Source: Rhabdornis inornatus
Lineage: Eukaryota; Chordata; Aves; Passeriformes; Rhabdornithidae
NCBI GenBank assembly: GCA_013397075.1
Contig: VWZS01004380.1
Coordinates: 806,001-870,000 of the forward strand
Reading direction: 5' to 3'
DNA: 64,000 nucleotides
Shown here: positions 1-14,600 of the stretch, piece after piece
Numbering within the stretch: the first letter of the stretch is position 1
Layout: each line of letters starts with the position of its first letter
Position numbers and translations under genes: made by a program
Notes under the pieces: model-generated
Told to the model about the DNA's origin: nothing
The model's input: the letters and a program-made list of their open reading frames with translations, nothing else
Databases searched by the model: none

Positions 1-3000
1 TGGCTTTTCCTCCTGTGTGGGGCTCTCAGTCATCCTGGGGAACCTGGCACCCAGCGATGCTCTTGGAACCCAGTTTGCTAAAGCCATCTGACACCTTTGC
101 ACTGCGAAAATCTGAAGACATTTAGTGGCACCTCCCAAAATGGTGGTTTTTGGCTCCTCCTGAAGGCTGAGGAGATGTAAGGAACCTCCATGGGATCTGG
201 CAGTCTGAATGGTCCTTGGCTTGCCCTAAGGCTCTGAGGACAGTGCTTGAAGGTTGTGCTGTGCAGCCCAGCCTGGCAAAGCCTTGCTCAAAGCCAGCAG
301 AGTCATTGGAATGGCACCTCAGGAATTTGGTGCGAGTTCTTTAAAGTGCACTGTTATCTCCGTTAAATCATGTAGTAAATTACAGTAGCTCACTGATTTG
401 CAGTAACTTTTCAGGTATTTTGTATCTGTCTGTGTAGTGAGAGGAAAGTAGCACTTCGCAGTTACCCGGCCTTGCAGAAGTCTCTGTATGCCAGGAGACC
501 CTCACAAGACCCAGCATGGGGGCAAGGAGGGAGCCCATAGAAAAGTGTGGGATTCCTGGATTTTATAGGCTGAAATGTGACTCCATTACCCATACTAAGC
601 AGCAGTTTGCTTGGCGAGGTGTCACCAGGGATGTGCCCAGGAAGGAATTAGTCGCTGTGCATAAGTGTCACAGGTATTTCTTGGGCTCTGAGAGCAGCAA
701 TATTGACATTCTGGATGCAAAAATATGTCATAGAACTTACAAGATTTATATAAAGCCAAAAATATTTGAGAATGGTTCTTTGGCAGGTAGATAGAGACAA
801 ATGGCAAAGGGAGAAGGATTTGCTGAACTGGGAGAGGACAGTAGGGGAAAGAGAACAAGGGGGCTCTTCCAGCCCTAAGGATGTGTTCTTCCCAGTTCTC
901 CAAGGGTGCTGGAGAACATCCTTGATGGTGGAAAGAGAGGGAGACAGCAAAATAGGCAGAAAAAGGGTTCAGAGGGCAGGAGAGGTCAGGGAGAAGGAAC
1001 ATCAGCCACAGGGGCTGATCAGAGTGAGGAGAAAGCTGCAGAAGGAAGGACAAGGGCACCCACAGCAGCAAAGCACTGTGTGAGCTGTCTCCCACATGGA
1101 AAAATGAATGTTGTCTTGACGAGAGAGAATGGTCTCTTGACAGCCAAAATAGGTCTGTCATGCTGTGTCACTGATTCAGCATCAAAGAGCTGAGAAGGAT
1201 CTGGGAATACACATTTGAGGATAAAATTTCCATTTGCAGACAGGGAAAACTCATCTTCCCATGAGCACTACAGCAGCCCTTGCCAAAATCAGTCAAAACT
1301 AAGAATATACCCTTTGCAGTAGCTGGATGATATTTGTGAAGATACTGGTCATGCTGTAGAGGCAAGGAGCACATCTGGATGCCATGCCTGTGTAACCATG
1401 GCTTTTCACAGCCCTGCTGTGCCATTGCCACCTGTTGTGACAGAGGGGCTGCTCCCCATCTCTGCCCCAGCACTGGAAGAGCAGCAGCAATTCGGTAGTG
1501 CCAGGTCTCATAGCTGTGCTGAAAGCCTCCTACTTTGAATATCAAAGTTTAGCCTCTGGATGCAGCCCTAAAGGAGATAACAAATCAGGCCAGTAAAACT
1601 CGATTGACTTTGTAGGCCAGCCCAGATCCCGATGATTGGTGTTGCAGGGCGTTTCTCTAGGAAAAGGAACTGGTCTGGTGGCTTTTCAGGATTTGCATTT
1701 TTTACTCACTGATGGGAAACTCTTTGGTTTTCCTTTTCACTGTCACAGGCTCTCATGTTTCTGTACAGACTTGAGCCAAATTTGTATAAAGAAATGCCAT
1801 TAAAATATTCAGTGAATAAAGGGGATACATACATCAAAGGAGTAAGGGGGTTATGTGAAATTACTTGTCCTGCCTTTCCCTGGTGACTAATCAGGATCTG
1901 TTCTTCACACCGCCTATTTTAAAGGTGCTCTGGAAATCTGTAAGGGGAAACTCTAGAAAACAGAGATTAACGTTAGTGGTTTCTGTAATCTGGCCTAATT
2001 TGGAGTGTTCTAATTGATCAGAGTGGCCTTCAAGTCCATGCAAAGCTCCTCTGGCATTTCCTAGTCTCTCCCCCGAGGACTGTAAGCAGTGTGCTTTCCC
2101 TGTTTACTTTTTCCTGTTTATTTATTTCTTTTCCCTGCGGGGGGCTGGGCTCTGGCAGCTTGTCCAGGGCAGCGCCGCTGCCATGGGCCTTTAATGAGCT
2201 TTTTGACCAGTGAAGCAGCACAGCATGGCCTGGGAATCGCAGGGGTTCCTCCTTTCCCCACGGCAGCCATGGAGAGGCCGCGGGTTAACGAAGCAGCCGG
2301 GGCAGCCTAATGAGCACCAGGGAGCCGGGCAGGGGCACCCCGGCTCCAGCCTCCAGCAGGACCCAACACCAGCTGCTCCATTTCCCCGTTATTACTGGAG
2401 CTGGAAGCCTTAAAAAGCAAAGAGCCCCAAAGATATAAGGCATTTTCCACCCAGCACTTTTGGGGGTGGTGGGGTATGAACCAGCACATTAACAATGAAG
2501 AGGAGAATATTAAAAAATAACTAGGAAACAGATTCTGTTTAACCTTTAACCACTCCAAACAGCCAATAAATCATTAGCTACTAATTAACAAAAACAGAAG
2601 GGTAACTTACTGTCTGGTAAGCAAACTCTTGGAATCACTGAAAGGCTGGCACTGACTTCAGGATGGCTTTTCTTTTTCTTACACATTTGCACTTATTAAA
2701 AAGACAAACAAGCCAAGCTCTGAATATTAAGCTATGCCATGCAAAGCATTTTGCTGAAAGACCGGCTTTCTAGAATAAATATATTTTTAATGTGTACAGT
2801 GAGCTGAGCAAATGCTCAGAATTTACAATATGCAACATCTGACCCCCAAGAAAATAGGTCTCTTCCTGGTGCCAAGTGTAACAAGGTGGGTTGTGTCTCA
2901 TCTGCAAGCAATACTGGTTTGCATTTTTGAAGTCTTGGCCATACTTAGAGTCTGCTGCTGAATCATCTCCTCAGCTCCTTCAAAAGACTCAATAGAGAGG

Positions 3001-6000
3001 TTAAAGCAGGCAGAAGACCTCCTGGCCAAAGTTTGGGCTGGAGGGCACAGCTTTCAGTCTGAGCTCAGGGAATATCCGTTGTGTTGGAACACTCTCTGAT
3101 GGCGGACAAAACCACTCTCCCTTTTCCCATCTGTGAGAAAAGTCAAGTGGCAAGTTTTTATCTAAGAATGGAAGTTGGAAAAAAGTTTTCTGGTGGAGGA
3201 AATGTTTGTGAGACCTCTGGAACAGGCTATTATCTTACAGATTAACTAATAAAAGGGTGAGATCCAGGAATCTGAGTGTCACCACTGCTGCTGATTGACT
3301 AAACAAACATTTTAACTTTGCAGTATTATTATTACATGTACAGACACTATCTAGTCTGGTTTAATTTAAAATAAGTCTGCCAAAGATTGGACTACTTGCT
3401 TAAACCTCTCCAGCAATTTTGTATTCTGACTTGGGAACAGTAGGACATATGATCTAAAACACAAGGGTTAAGTGTTTAGGACAAGGGCTCCCATTGTCTG
3501 TTGATCTGTATGTCTTTTCCATTCACTGTGCATCGTTACACCAGCTGTGTCTTTAATAAGTAACTGTGTGGGCTCTCGCAGTTTAAATATTTGCTTAAAC
3601 ATAGTAGAGAATCCAAATGAAACTGAGATACATGAGAACATCCATGTCTGATGTTCTAAGTAGAATCAGAGTGGTTTTGTGCAGTAGATTTGTAAACTAT
3701 AAGCAGATGTGTTTTGATGACTTTCTCTCCTCTGTCTGGTCTCCACTTCTAAAACACAAGTTCACATATTAAGCTTCTCAGGGTTTTTCACCTGGGAGAA
3801 GCTGCATGTCTTTCTTGCTGTTGAATTTATGGGGAGAAGTCCAGATATTGCTCCATAACTAAGTTTCACAAAAATTGGATTTGGCCTCACTAGTAAAATA
3901 TCTCCACAGTGGTATTCTCTCACTGCAGCCTGAGGCAGTCGCTACAGGTGGTCAGAGATTTCCATCCCATATTGCAGCTCAAGAAGGTCGCTCCTCCAGG
4001 TTGCTCCTGAGAACAGTAGATGAGTCTCACTGTTATCTCTGCTACAGTCAGAAAGGGAGCTGCAATTTTCAAAAGACATCCTAGGAGGCTGTCATTCCTG
4101 TAATCACATTTTGCTTGTGACTCTCTCTGGGCAAGGGTGAATGTCATGGGTTAGACATGAGATGGGAGATTGTCACTCTTAGAACTACTGATCTTCATGA
4201 AAGTCAGTGAGGCAAAGTTAAGTTTCATTACATTGTTTACAGTTTTAGGTATTAATTGCCATCATTTGAGGAATGTAAATATGGTTCATCTTGGTTTACA
4301 GACAGAGAAAAGGGTAGGGGCCTTACATTGTCACATGTGGATCCAGAGACAGGACTCTTTCTTTCTCTTCTCCAAGTGACCCTATATATGACTATAACAT
4401 AAAAACATAACAGTCAGTATAATAAACAAAATTAATTTCATTATGGGATGCACAGAATGTTTGAAGAATCATCATGTGATTGTGATAAAACATGGCTGCT
4501 TTTTCTTCCTTTCATTTGAGTCCTGGAATAATGCACTTCTTTCATAGTTTGTCTAAGGGAGACCAGGTTTTCTCTCTGGCACTGTTTGGTACCTCTTCTT
4601 GCTACTCTGTGTTACAGCATGTGGTCTTTGAAATTTGAATCCCAGCTTCTTTCTGGAAAAGCACTAACTGAAAAGGCAGCCTTTAGGGTTAGGCAGCGAA
4701 AGGTAAATTTTCAGCTCCATGAGCAGGAACTCAGTTACATGACTTGCATTACTATTAATGGGGGTCATGCTGGTAAATTCCTGTCCACCACACTGCACAC
4801 TTACTCATGAGTGCAGAATTGGCACAGCTAATGAAACTTGCCTTTTGGATAGCATGTGTTTCAGGAGATGGGTCTGACAGGCAGAAAGGACTGCTAAGTA
4901 CCCAGATGAAAGTCTGGCTTTTAACTCCTTGAACGTATTTCCAGAAAATAATAGTGTGAATTAATGCTGGTTAGTGTTAGTTGTTCCTACTGTTAGGGAT
5001 CAGTCTTGCCCCAGTAGGATTTCATTGAGGCAAAGATCATGCCTGAAAGGTGAATGTGTGTGCTGTCATTTAGTGTTGGCCATTCACTTTCTGGTGCATT
5101 TTCAAAGTGTTACTTATTACTGTTGCTTATTTTCTTTCAAACATAGGCCAGTCCTCTGCTAACACCAGCTTCTATAATCATAAACAAATAAAGAGGTTTT
5201 TTTATCATTTTCAGCCCTTCTACTTTCCCAAAGATGATCTCTCTTATGGCTGAGCATCACCTGGTGATTACCAGCCTACTTTACTAATGGGCATCTTAAA
5301 CCCCTTTATTCTTGTATCCATTGCAGTGATGGCATCTTATTTCCAAAACTGTTCTCCAGCCTTTACTTTGCTAGGCTAAACATGCCAAGTCCATTTTGCC
5401 TGTTTGATATAGTAAACTTGGCACTGCTCTGGCTGCTGTTCTGCATCTGCTGTAAGTGGAAGGTATTTTCAGTAAAAGAAAACAAAACTGCCCAAATATT
5501 CTATCCTGTTCAGTGTCATGAAACTTTCCTTATATGCATCTGTGCAAACAGCCCACTGTTGTATTGCCTTTTTAACCTTTTCATCTCATCATGTTTCCTC
5601 ATTGTTTAGTAGTTAATTAGTAGGGTTGTTTTATTATTTTTCATCATTTAGTGCTGAGAATCTCAGAGTCTGCAATAGGACTTCTTGTCATCAGATCCCA
5701 AGTTTCATTTCGTGGGATTAATTCTCTTTCTTGCACACACCTATTCAAAGTGTTGTTTTTTTTTAATTCATGATACTCTAAATATGCTTTTCATCACCAG
5801 TAACCTGTATTTAACATTAATCAAAATATTTAATGAATAAAATCTGTTCCATGATTCATTGCTGAAGGAGCTCCTAACTTGGGCTCTCTCTGATAAAGTC
5901 TTTTATTTATTTCTCATTATTTCAATTATAGAGTATTTCCTATACTGTTAGAATATGAGTAGTGTGTAGTACTTGCCATATATTTTGAGTTCTTGTCCCA

Positions 6001-8534
6001 TTATATCAGTCAGAAAATCTCTCTTTCCTTTCCTGCATTTTGGGAAAAGCCTGTCAAATTCTGTCAAATGAGCCTTGTAGCATGGTCAGAAAATCACCCT
6101 GTGTTTGAACTAAGTATGGTTTGAACTGCTAATAGATTTCTTTTCATTCACTGAAATATTCCCTTTCTTCATGGTTCTGTGTGGTCATCAGAGCCAAAGA
6201 GATGCCAGAGATCTGTACTGCAATGAACAGTCAACATCTAGAGAAACACTTTTCAGTTTCTATGTTAAATAAAAGTAGAAAAAATCAATTTGCTACTGCA
6301 ACTAGTGACTGTGAAGGAGCAGCTGCAAAGTGCTGAGTCTCATCAGGTTGCAGTCATGATTAACATTGGGCAGATCCCCCCTGCTGAGGGAATAAATACC
6401 CTGCCTTTGTCAAGGTTCCCATGTAAGAAACAATAGATTATTTCAGTTAAGCACAAGAACATAAATGTTAATCGAATCATTCCTCTGAATGAATAGAAGT
6501 AGCACCCAGAATGTAAACATTTTAATTTTGGAAGGGAAGGTCTGCCTGTCAGTTGGTTAGTTTTCCATGTATTTTTTCATTTACTTTGAAAAGCTGCTCA
6601 CTAACATTGCCATCATTGCATACAATAACATTTTCAGCACTTCAAATACGTATGTTTCCTGTCTTTCCAAGCTAGGCAGTGGCAAAGTCCAGGGAGTATC
6701 GGAAAAAAATAAAATCTGCCTTAATATCACTCAAGAGAGGTCAAAACCTTATACTGAATAACTGCCAAACTATGTGATCACATTAGTTCTTGTTAGAGGA
6801 AATGGAAAATACTTTTCAGCTGGAATTGACAGCAGGAAACATATTTTTAAAATGTTTTTTATACATTGGGATAATCACCCTTGAAAAGAAATCTGTCTCT
6901 ATACATATGATGAAAGTGGCTGTAAGTATTTTAACAAATTTATGTGTGTGTAAGTGAAACAGAAAGTAGTCATTTATCCCCTTACTGCTTCCTTGTTTGC
7001 TGTACAAATAAGGAATTTCAGAATGCGGTCAAGCAGTACGTGTTTTAAACCAAGTGTACAGGAAGCTACAGATTCTCAGCCATCTTCATTTTCATATGGA
7101 CACAGCTATTGTTGATTTACACGTCCAATAAATATGTTTTGACTTTCATTGTATCTTGTCAGACCCCAGTGACTTCATTCCTCTGGGGTGTCCCTTTGCA
7201 AAGCCAGTAGAGTTCAGCTCAGTGCTTCTCTTGTACCCATAATGTCCTCAGCAATCTTGCACCAGGTGGTAGACGAGGACCCCTCAGCTCTATATGAACA
7301 CTAAACATGGAAACAGTTTTCTTACAGGATTTGCTAGTTCTTCACTGTGGCTGCTATGCTGCTGTTTATACACGCACCCTTTTTAACACTCATAATGTAC
7401 TTCTCCACTGGACAAATCTGTCTCTTGAGTTTCTGCACAGCAAATATCATCTCCTGTCAGTCACTCTGGGATACATCTCATCAGTGACAAAATTAGTGAA
7501 GATGATGAAGGATCTGTTTGTGGTGGAAGCACAAGTTTGATGGCTGGTATTGAATTCCTGGTGCTCCCACAGGAAAGCCTGTCTGTTGGGATCACTGAAT
7601 TTCCCCACTCAGTAGGTGCTGCAGTGGGGAGAACAACACCTGACAGCAGGTGATTGGCCGAGTGAGCCACTAACAGTGGAGGTGTGAAGCTGAGTGTGAT
7701 AATTCTGGCTTTGTTGCTCGTATTCACCAGGGCACATTGTGATTGATTGGGCAGGAGTTTCCTACTGCCTGGGAGAAGCAGAGGAAAAGCCAGAGCTTTT
7801 ATTACTGCTCTAAAGCACACTTTCTTTCCATCTTCCATGCTGCACCTGCAGTGTCAGTGTGCCTGCACCAGAGCATGCACAGATACATCCATTATTTTTG
7901 ATTGTCCAGCTTCACAGGTCATTTGTCTCTATTTTCCTGTAACTAGAAATTGGGGGCTTCTCAGCTGACTCAGCAATGGGCAGTGGTTTTTCGTGCACTC
8001 TATCTTGTAGCTGGAGCAAGCAAGTTTCATCTAAGTTCCCTCCCAGTCATCAGACAACATCTCACTACAGCTCTTATAGAGGCCTGAACTCAGTTTCTGG
8101 TAGCCTTGACAGAGTATGCCCATCAGAGAAAATGTGATTTAAGCCTTTAATTTAAGCCTCAGTTGTAATAATACATCATTTTAGGATTTTCATTCCCTTG
8201 AGGTGAAGAGGTGCAAAATGAGCATAATTTATTAGAATTTGCTATGCAGAAGTGAGAAAACACCTGTTGGATTCAGCTGTGGAAAAGACCAAAGCCACTT
8301 CTGACCACCCTGTGTATCATACTGGGCATGTGTGGACTCTGACTAAAGTCATCCATCAGGGTTTTTCCTTGCCTAAATGTTGTGGGGCAACCTAACCTCT
8401 GCTGTTTCATTTACATCTTCTATTTTTGTCCTCTTTGGGCGGTAGTAAGAAGTATGTTGTGGAGCTGACTAAACCATCATTTAAATCCCATGTGTATGTA
8501 GCACTGTATGACATGTGCCATTTGTTTTTTGAAG
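1..8534 (+). other. 3' part of a long upstream CELSR1 intron; no exon seen
   Basis: No ORF here resembles any CELSR1 module, and the first recognisable exon begins at 8535 in phase 0, in the middle of laminin-G domain 1. By family knowledge, the exon before it should end at the residues just before Pro-Asn-Ile-Gly. That exon was not found, so this stretch is read as intron. Two patches stand out. A GC-rich segment lies at about 2120-2420, and an adjacent AT-rich patch with TAATTA-type homeodomain-like sites at about 2560-2600. The rest is ordinary AT-rich intronic sequence without a repeat I can name. Confidence 0.75.
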
Positions 8535-8692
8535 CCAAACATTGGCCGATTAGGAATTCCCCATGGCCCCTCTGGAGAGAAGGTGGCTGTGGTGACTGTG
8601 GATGACTGTGACACAGCAGTGGCCGTGCGCTTCGGGAGCCTCATTGGAAACTACACCTGTGCTGCCCAGGGGACTCAGACTGGCTCAAAAAA
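8535..8692 (+). CDS. CELSR1: CELSR1 exon a: laminin-G 1, middle part
   Basis: The acceptor is tttgttttttgaag and the donor is aa|gtaagg. The exon starts in phase 0 at Pro-Asn-Ile-Gly and contains PHGPSGEKVAVVTVDDCDTA followed by VRFGSLIGNYTCAAQGTQTG. Together with the next exon it completes the first laminin-G sandwich. One N-glycosylation sequon (N-Y-T) is visible. Confidence 0.93.
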
Positions 8693-11600
8693 GTAAGGAT
8701 TCCCTGTATTTGTGTATTCTACTCATTCTCTTCTTCCAGTTAACAGTATGCAATTAACCACTGAGCACTAAGTGATTAACCAGTAAGTTGGAAAAACAGA
8801 TAGGATGTAACAAGAAAAAGTGACAAAGTTTAGTTGGGGACATGGAATTACTTCCGTCATTTAAGTTGAGAGTCCTATCTTAAAAGGAGGTAGAAATAAA
8901 GGATATAAACAAACAACCATTGAAAATCTTTGGGTGTGAGAAAAGGTCTCCTGTAAAGAAAGAGAAAAAAAATAGTACTTTTGAGTTTAAAGAGGAGGTG
9001 AACAGCAAGAAACATAGGGGGATATAAAGTAGTGAGTGATAGCAGAGAGACCACTGAGATACACATGGTGCTCTGATATCCCAGGAGGGGAGCACACTGT
9101 GAAAACTGGGACTAATCTCTATGACCAGATGATAACACTTCTCACACAGTGTGGAGTCATTCAGTAGACCCTACATCTGCTAAATGCCATTAAGACTAAG
9201 ATCTTCAGAGGATTTTAAAGGGGTTGGCACTATATAATAATTAAGTCATTATATAAAAATGTAAAAATGACCCCTTCTCAACCTTGTGCTGAGTGGCTTA
9301 AGCTAGACGCTGCATGCCTGGGGTCAGAAAGAAGTGTCCCGTGGCTACATGTTTTTATTTAATTTTCATTTTCTTCTGCGTACTAGCAACTGTTAGGGAC
9401 AGGTCACTGGATTCTATATGCACATGACAGCTCCTAAGTTAAAAGTTAGTGTTACTGAACAGTCCTTTGATTAAAAGCTCTGGAAGTGCTCATGTAGCAA
9501 AGGGAAGTGCAGCTTATATAAGCTTATGTGCTTAAAGAAGAAAACAGAATAAACTCTTTGCAAGAAATTATGAGCATTTCTTTGTTTCTTCAGATCTTTG
9601 GACCTAACTGGCCCCCTCCTCCTTGGTGGTGTCCCAAACTTGCCTGAGGATTTCCCGGTGCACAACAGGCAGTTCATCGGCTGCATGAGGAACCTCTCCA
9701 TCGACAGCAAGCCCATCGACATGGCTGGTTTCATTGCCAATAATGGCACTCTGCCAGGTATGGGCAGCTACTGCCCCAAAGGTCAACACCAGAAAGGTCT
9801 GGTGTGGCTGTGTGTGTGGCTTAGGGTGTCGAGGAGGCTGGCACTGCAAGGAGCCCCAGGAAGGGGAAGGGGACCCAGGGTTCTGAAATGACCCCTGTCC
9901 CCCTGTTAGCATTGTTGAGGGCAAAGCAGCTATGGGGCAGGGACTTAAGGTGCTTAAGGGACTTAAGTGGCATTGTGCTGCCGCTGTCTCTGGCCAGACC
10001 TCATTTGTTTGAGCAAGGTGCAGTCCACAGTCCACACCTGTGCCAGGTAGGCATACAATAGCCTGTGGCACAGGGCACACGTCCAGGATTCAGCAGCACA
10101 TCGCAAAGGACTGAGCTTGTTTAGACTTTCAGCATTGCTGGGAGTTTCAGCCAGGAATTTACTCCTAAATTAACTTTTCATCTTCTATTTTAAACTGCCT
10201 AACAAATGTCATTTTGCTCTGAAAGCCAGTGGGATTAGTTCATGAAAGAGGCAGCAGTTACAATGACTTTTTAATAAATTGTGTTTGTTCTGTAAATAAA
10301 ATTCTGCAATCCCCAAATGTGAAACCTGCTTCATGGAGCAGCCTGTTGGAGGTTCTGATTTGATTTTCAGTCCTTGAATCCCTGATCAGGATTAGTTCTG
10401 GTGATTAGGTATACAGAATGTTCTCATCATCCTAAAACTGGCTCTTACACACAAAAATGGAAAGTCTCTTCTGTCCATGCTGCTGAAGGTCTGTGTAAGA
10501 GCTAAATTGCAGTTCTAAAGTATGTCATATCGATTGTGGATTAAGGAGGGAGTCGTAGTGTAGGCCTTTGATAGACAGACGTCTTTATGCATTTGATACA
10601 TGATCAGCTTACATAAACTTTTGCCATCCACATTTTGCTTCACTGCCTTCAAAAATACTTTTTTTAAAAAGGGAAAAACGCAAACTTGTAATATTCATGT
10701 CTTCGTTTTACATAAAAACTCAAATACAGTCGTTCAGAGTCTTTTTCTTCTTAAAACCATACAAAGTAATGGTTCTCCTGAATTCCAGGCTGTGCAGCAC
10801 AGAGGAACTATTGTGAAACCAACTGGTGCCAGAATGGAGGCACGTGCATCAACAAGTGGAACACGTACATCTGTGAGTGCCCCGTGCGCTACGGAGGGAA
10901 AAACTGTGAGCAAGGTAGGCTGCAAAGGGCTCTCTGTGCAATGTCATGTGTGCACATCCCATTGCCTATCATTGCCATCTCACAGCACATATGTCCAGCT
11001 GTGATGCTGAAGGGCAGCAGAAGATTGCAGTTGAGGCTGTCACCCATTATCTATTTGAAATAATTTTAATGATCTCCTATATAGTAGATGACATACTGTC
11101 ACGAATAAGAGCAGCTTTCATTGATTTATTTACATAAGCAAAGTAGTTCCAAAGGACTTGGCTGTATTTAGTAATTTGTTTATAGTAAAAATGCCTGATC
11201 CTAAGCCCCTTTAAATCAGTGGAAAGAATCCTGCTGACTTTGCTGGGCTTTGACTCAAACTGGGGATGAATGTGCTGTTTTAATCACCACTTTTCTGGCA
11301 AGAACGCTTTCTGTGCTAAGTAAGAGCACTTTCAGTTTTACTGGATTTCTCTTTGATTGAACACAATGTGCATATATGTGTAAAACCTCATTACTAAAGG
11401 ATAAGGAAGGAGCAGCAGGTGAGTTTTATAAGGTGTGAAGAACTTGCAGTCAGTTTTTTACCTGGAAGTGAGCAGTTGCCTCTTTGAGGAATCCCATGGG
11501 GTTGGTGCGGTAAGGTGGCTGCTCCTTTGGAGTCTTCCTAGATGCTTCCAGCAAAGAAAACGTGCTTCTACTGGGCCAGGTAGTGGCAATTTCTCTCCCA

Positions 11601-14600
11601 TTTTCTGGGAAGCAGCAGTATTAGCTTAAGATGAGAGGACACATGGTTAAGTTTCTGTCTTGGAGATAAAGGTTTGCAGAGTGAAGAAAAGGGAAAAGGA
11701 ATGATAGAGACCTCTTTCTATGCTCCACCTCACATAGGGCCCAGAGCTGTTATTATTGCCCCTAGCCTGGTACCTGCTTTCTGTAGCAGCTCCTCAAATA
11801 TTTTGAGCTTCCCAGGTTTGTATGAAGATCTAATTTTTCCATGTGTCTCATGTCAAGTATGTTTGTTGGTGAAGTTCTTGTGCTTTCTTCATGATTGGCT
11901 GTTCTCTGTTCTAAAAATCCACTCTGATGTATCCTGAGGGGAGTGCTAGGGCCCGGCTATGGTGTGTAGTGGTGTAAATGGGGAGTACTATCACATGCAA
12001 AGACTATCCTTTCCTCTGTTTTTCAAATGGAAATTCAGAATTTGATCAAATGTTTGTTTTATTTACTATTTTCTTATCTCAAACTCAAGACCAATCCACA
12101 AAGTTTGGGATTTAGAAAATCATCTAGGAGCTGCCCTGTAGCCATCCCTGGAAACTCATTTTAAATTCAGGTGATAGAGATGATGGCAGTCACAGCAGCA
12201 CTGCCTCCCCTTGTCCCAGCTGTCACCTCTTGCCTGCAGCACTGTGCATTCCTGCATGTCCCCTTTGTCACTGAAAAACCCCATATTCTTGATGATGCCT
12301 CAGTTTGTGGGGTTTCTCTAATAGTTTGAAGGCAGCAGGTTGCTTGGTTCTTTGATGGTATTTGTGGGCCAGTGTCTCTGTGGAAAAAGTGGAAGCCAAG
12401 AAAGAAAGAGAATGTGGCCAAAGATTTCAGGAGCCCAAAGTTAAAGTCAGGAGGAATCACAGATATGCTATATTCCTTTATAAGTCTTTCAAATTGTTTA
12501 TTTGAATGCTCAGCTTAGAATGATCCTACGAGCATTAGCTATTATTAGGCAGCTATTTTTTTAAAGTCTTAGGTAGAATATTTGCTTTTTTGAGTGGGAG
12601 TGCTGCATTTCTTCAAGCCCTTTAGCAGTGCTGGTTCTGCTTCAGGCTAACAGAGGACAAAGACTTTGGCACGTTACCAATTTACCTTTTTTTATTTCCC
12701 ACTCATCAATAACTCTGGGATCTGGTCTACATTAGTGAGGATGGGGTGTTTTACCTTCACCACCCTCCTAGAACCTGTTAACTCACCTTCTGGCAGCTCC
12801 CATCTCCCCCTGCTAATATATAGAAGGAAGATAAAGAAAAATTAGTTTCACCTTTATTGTAATTAAATTCTTTTAAACTATTAGGTGTTGCAATTCTGTG
12901 AAGAAGATCTAGCAGCTGTGTTTGATTTGCTCTTGGACAGCCAGTGTCATTGCACTAGCCTTGGGCTGAACACCACAGGTCTGCACCTAAACATGAGCTT
13001 CCACACGTCCAGCACTCACACTGCAGGTGACATCCAGTGGGATGTTGGCAGCATGTTTCCCCAGGCCCTCTGTCTCCAAGGGGAATAGCCCTCACATCTT
13101 CCTGCTGGCCTGTTAAATGTAGGACTCTCTTTAGAGTGAATGTAGATACACAGGCAGTTCTTCCAGGTGACAAACCCTGAGCACACCATTAGTTTTCATC
13201 ACTGCACCTCCGATGGCAAGGAGGTACTGGGAAGCACATGGGCCTCTGTGGTGACAGGGGAGGTCGGGTCCCATCTGGGGACAGTGCATGTGGCCAGCCC
13301 CTCCATGGACACTCCTGGTCCCAGGCATGAGGAAGGGCTGGGGGAAAGAGGGAGGTCAGAGGGGGCTGACAAATGGGGTTTCTATTTAACTGGCAGGGGG
13401 AAGGTGCACCCTGGCCCCAGGGAAGGGAGGGAAGTTGGGAGAAGGTGTGGGAAGGGAATGGTATTTGCAAGTAGAGAAAGTCACCACCAGTGAGAAAAGG
13501 AAGAAGACAGCTAATTGCCATGCCAGGCCAGTTCTCCCAGGAGCAAAGGCAAAATGCTTGCAAACAGCATTCCCAGCCTTCAGCAGGTGGGAAGCCCACA
13601 AGTTTGCATCCTGCCTCTGTGCTCCAGAGGCAGATGGGCTCAAAAATCTCAGCAACAGTCCAGAAAACCAGCAGCAAAGTTGGAAGCTGAAGTCATTGTG
13701 AAGGTCAGCAAGGTAGAGAAAGGTGTAAGGCTGACTTTTGCACAGGTGGAGCAAGAGAAAATAATCCTGCTCAACACTGATGTCCTGGTTCCTTTTACAT
13801 TGATGTGCTGCAGTGTGGGCTGATGAATTGTGCCATGGCCCAGAATTGTGCCCTGGCCCAGACAGCCAGAACTCAAGCACTGCATTCAAGTTTTAAACAA
13901 CCTAAGGACATCTGTATCTGGTGACAGTCTTTTCTTAAGTTGTCATCTGGTTTTCAAGAGTAGGCTATGGTTCAGTTGTTCCACCATATGCTCTCTCTGG
14001 CATTTGTGGTATGACTGCAAAGGGGAGATCATAGGCTGGAGCAGGAGGGAGAAGGGCTGCCCCTTGGGACTGCCTGCCCTTAGCCTGATGTGGGGTGGTT
14101 GGGTAACCACATCTTAAGGAAGGGCAGGTCAAGTTACACCTCTGGCTTGACTAGTGATAGCCCACTAGTCCCTGACTTTTTATTTCTCACAAATGGGGAA
14201 ATAAAGGTCTTGTACTTTACTCCAACCCCTGCACTCTGCTCCCCACTCCAGCCTTTCCCTTTATAGGCACCAGCAGGGCAGACATATGAGAATTTGGGGT
14301 TTGGCTTGATTCCTCAAAAAAAATGCAACTTCACATCAACTTTACTCCATTTTCTGCTATGGTGTCATCCCTCAAGCTTTTTCTAAGGACTTACCATTTC
14401 ATAGTAACATATGTGCATTTGTATATACATTAGCTCTCCTACTACAAAAAATCCAGAAAATGTCAGCAGATTTGGTAGTGTGGAGCAGAAGGGGAAAGAC
14501 TGTTAAGCCCTGTCATTTCACTGACCAACATGGATTCAGCACATGATGAAATAAAAGGCTGGGTGCTAATCTGTGGTGGTTGTACCCAGTCTCTAAGGCC

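Noticed and set aside
622..1161. 179-codon minus-strand frame near the window start
   Set aside because: Composition is Ser/Leu/Pro-rich with no domain, and it overlaps open frames on the plus strand.
12885..13088. Open frame after an AG-ending pyrimidine-poor tract, considered as an extra exon
   Set aside because: Exon c joins exon d in phase with contiguous family sequence (EQ|AMP), leaving no room for it, and it resembles nothing.
13189..13889. Overlapping minus-strand open frames of 162 and 167 codons
   Set aside because: They have no recognisable domain, splice context or codon bias, lie in an intron, and have competing plus-strand frames over the same DNA.
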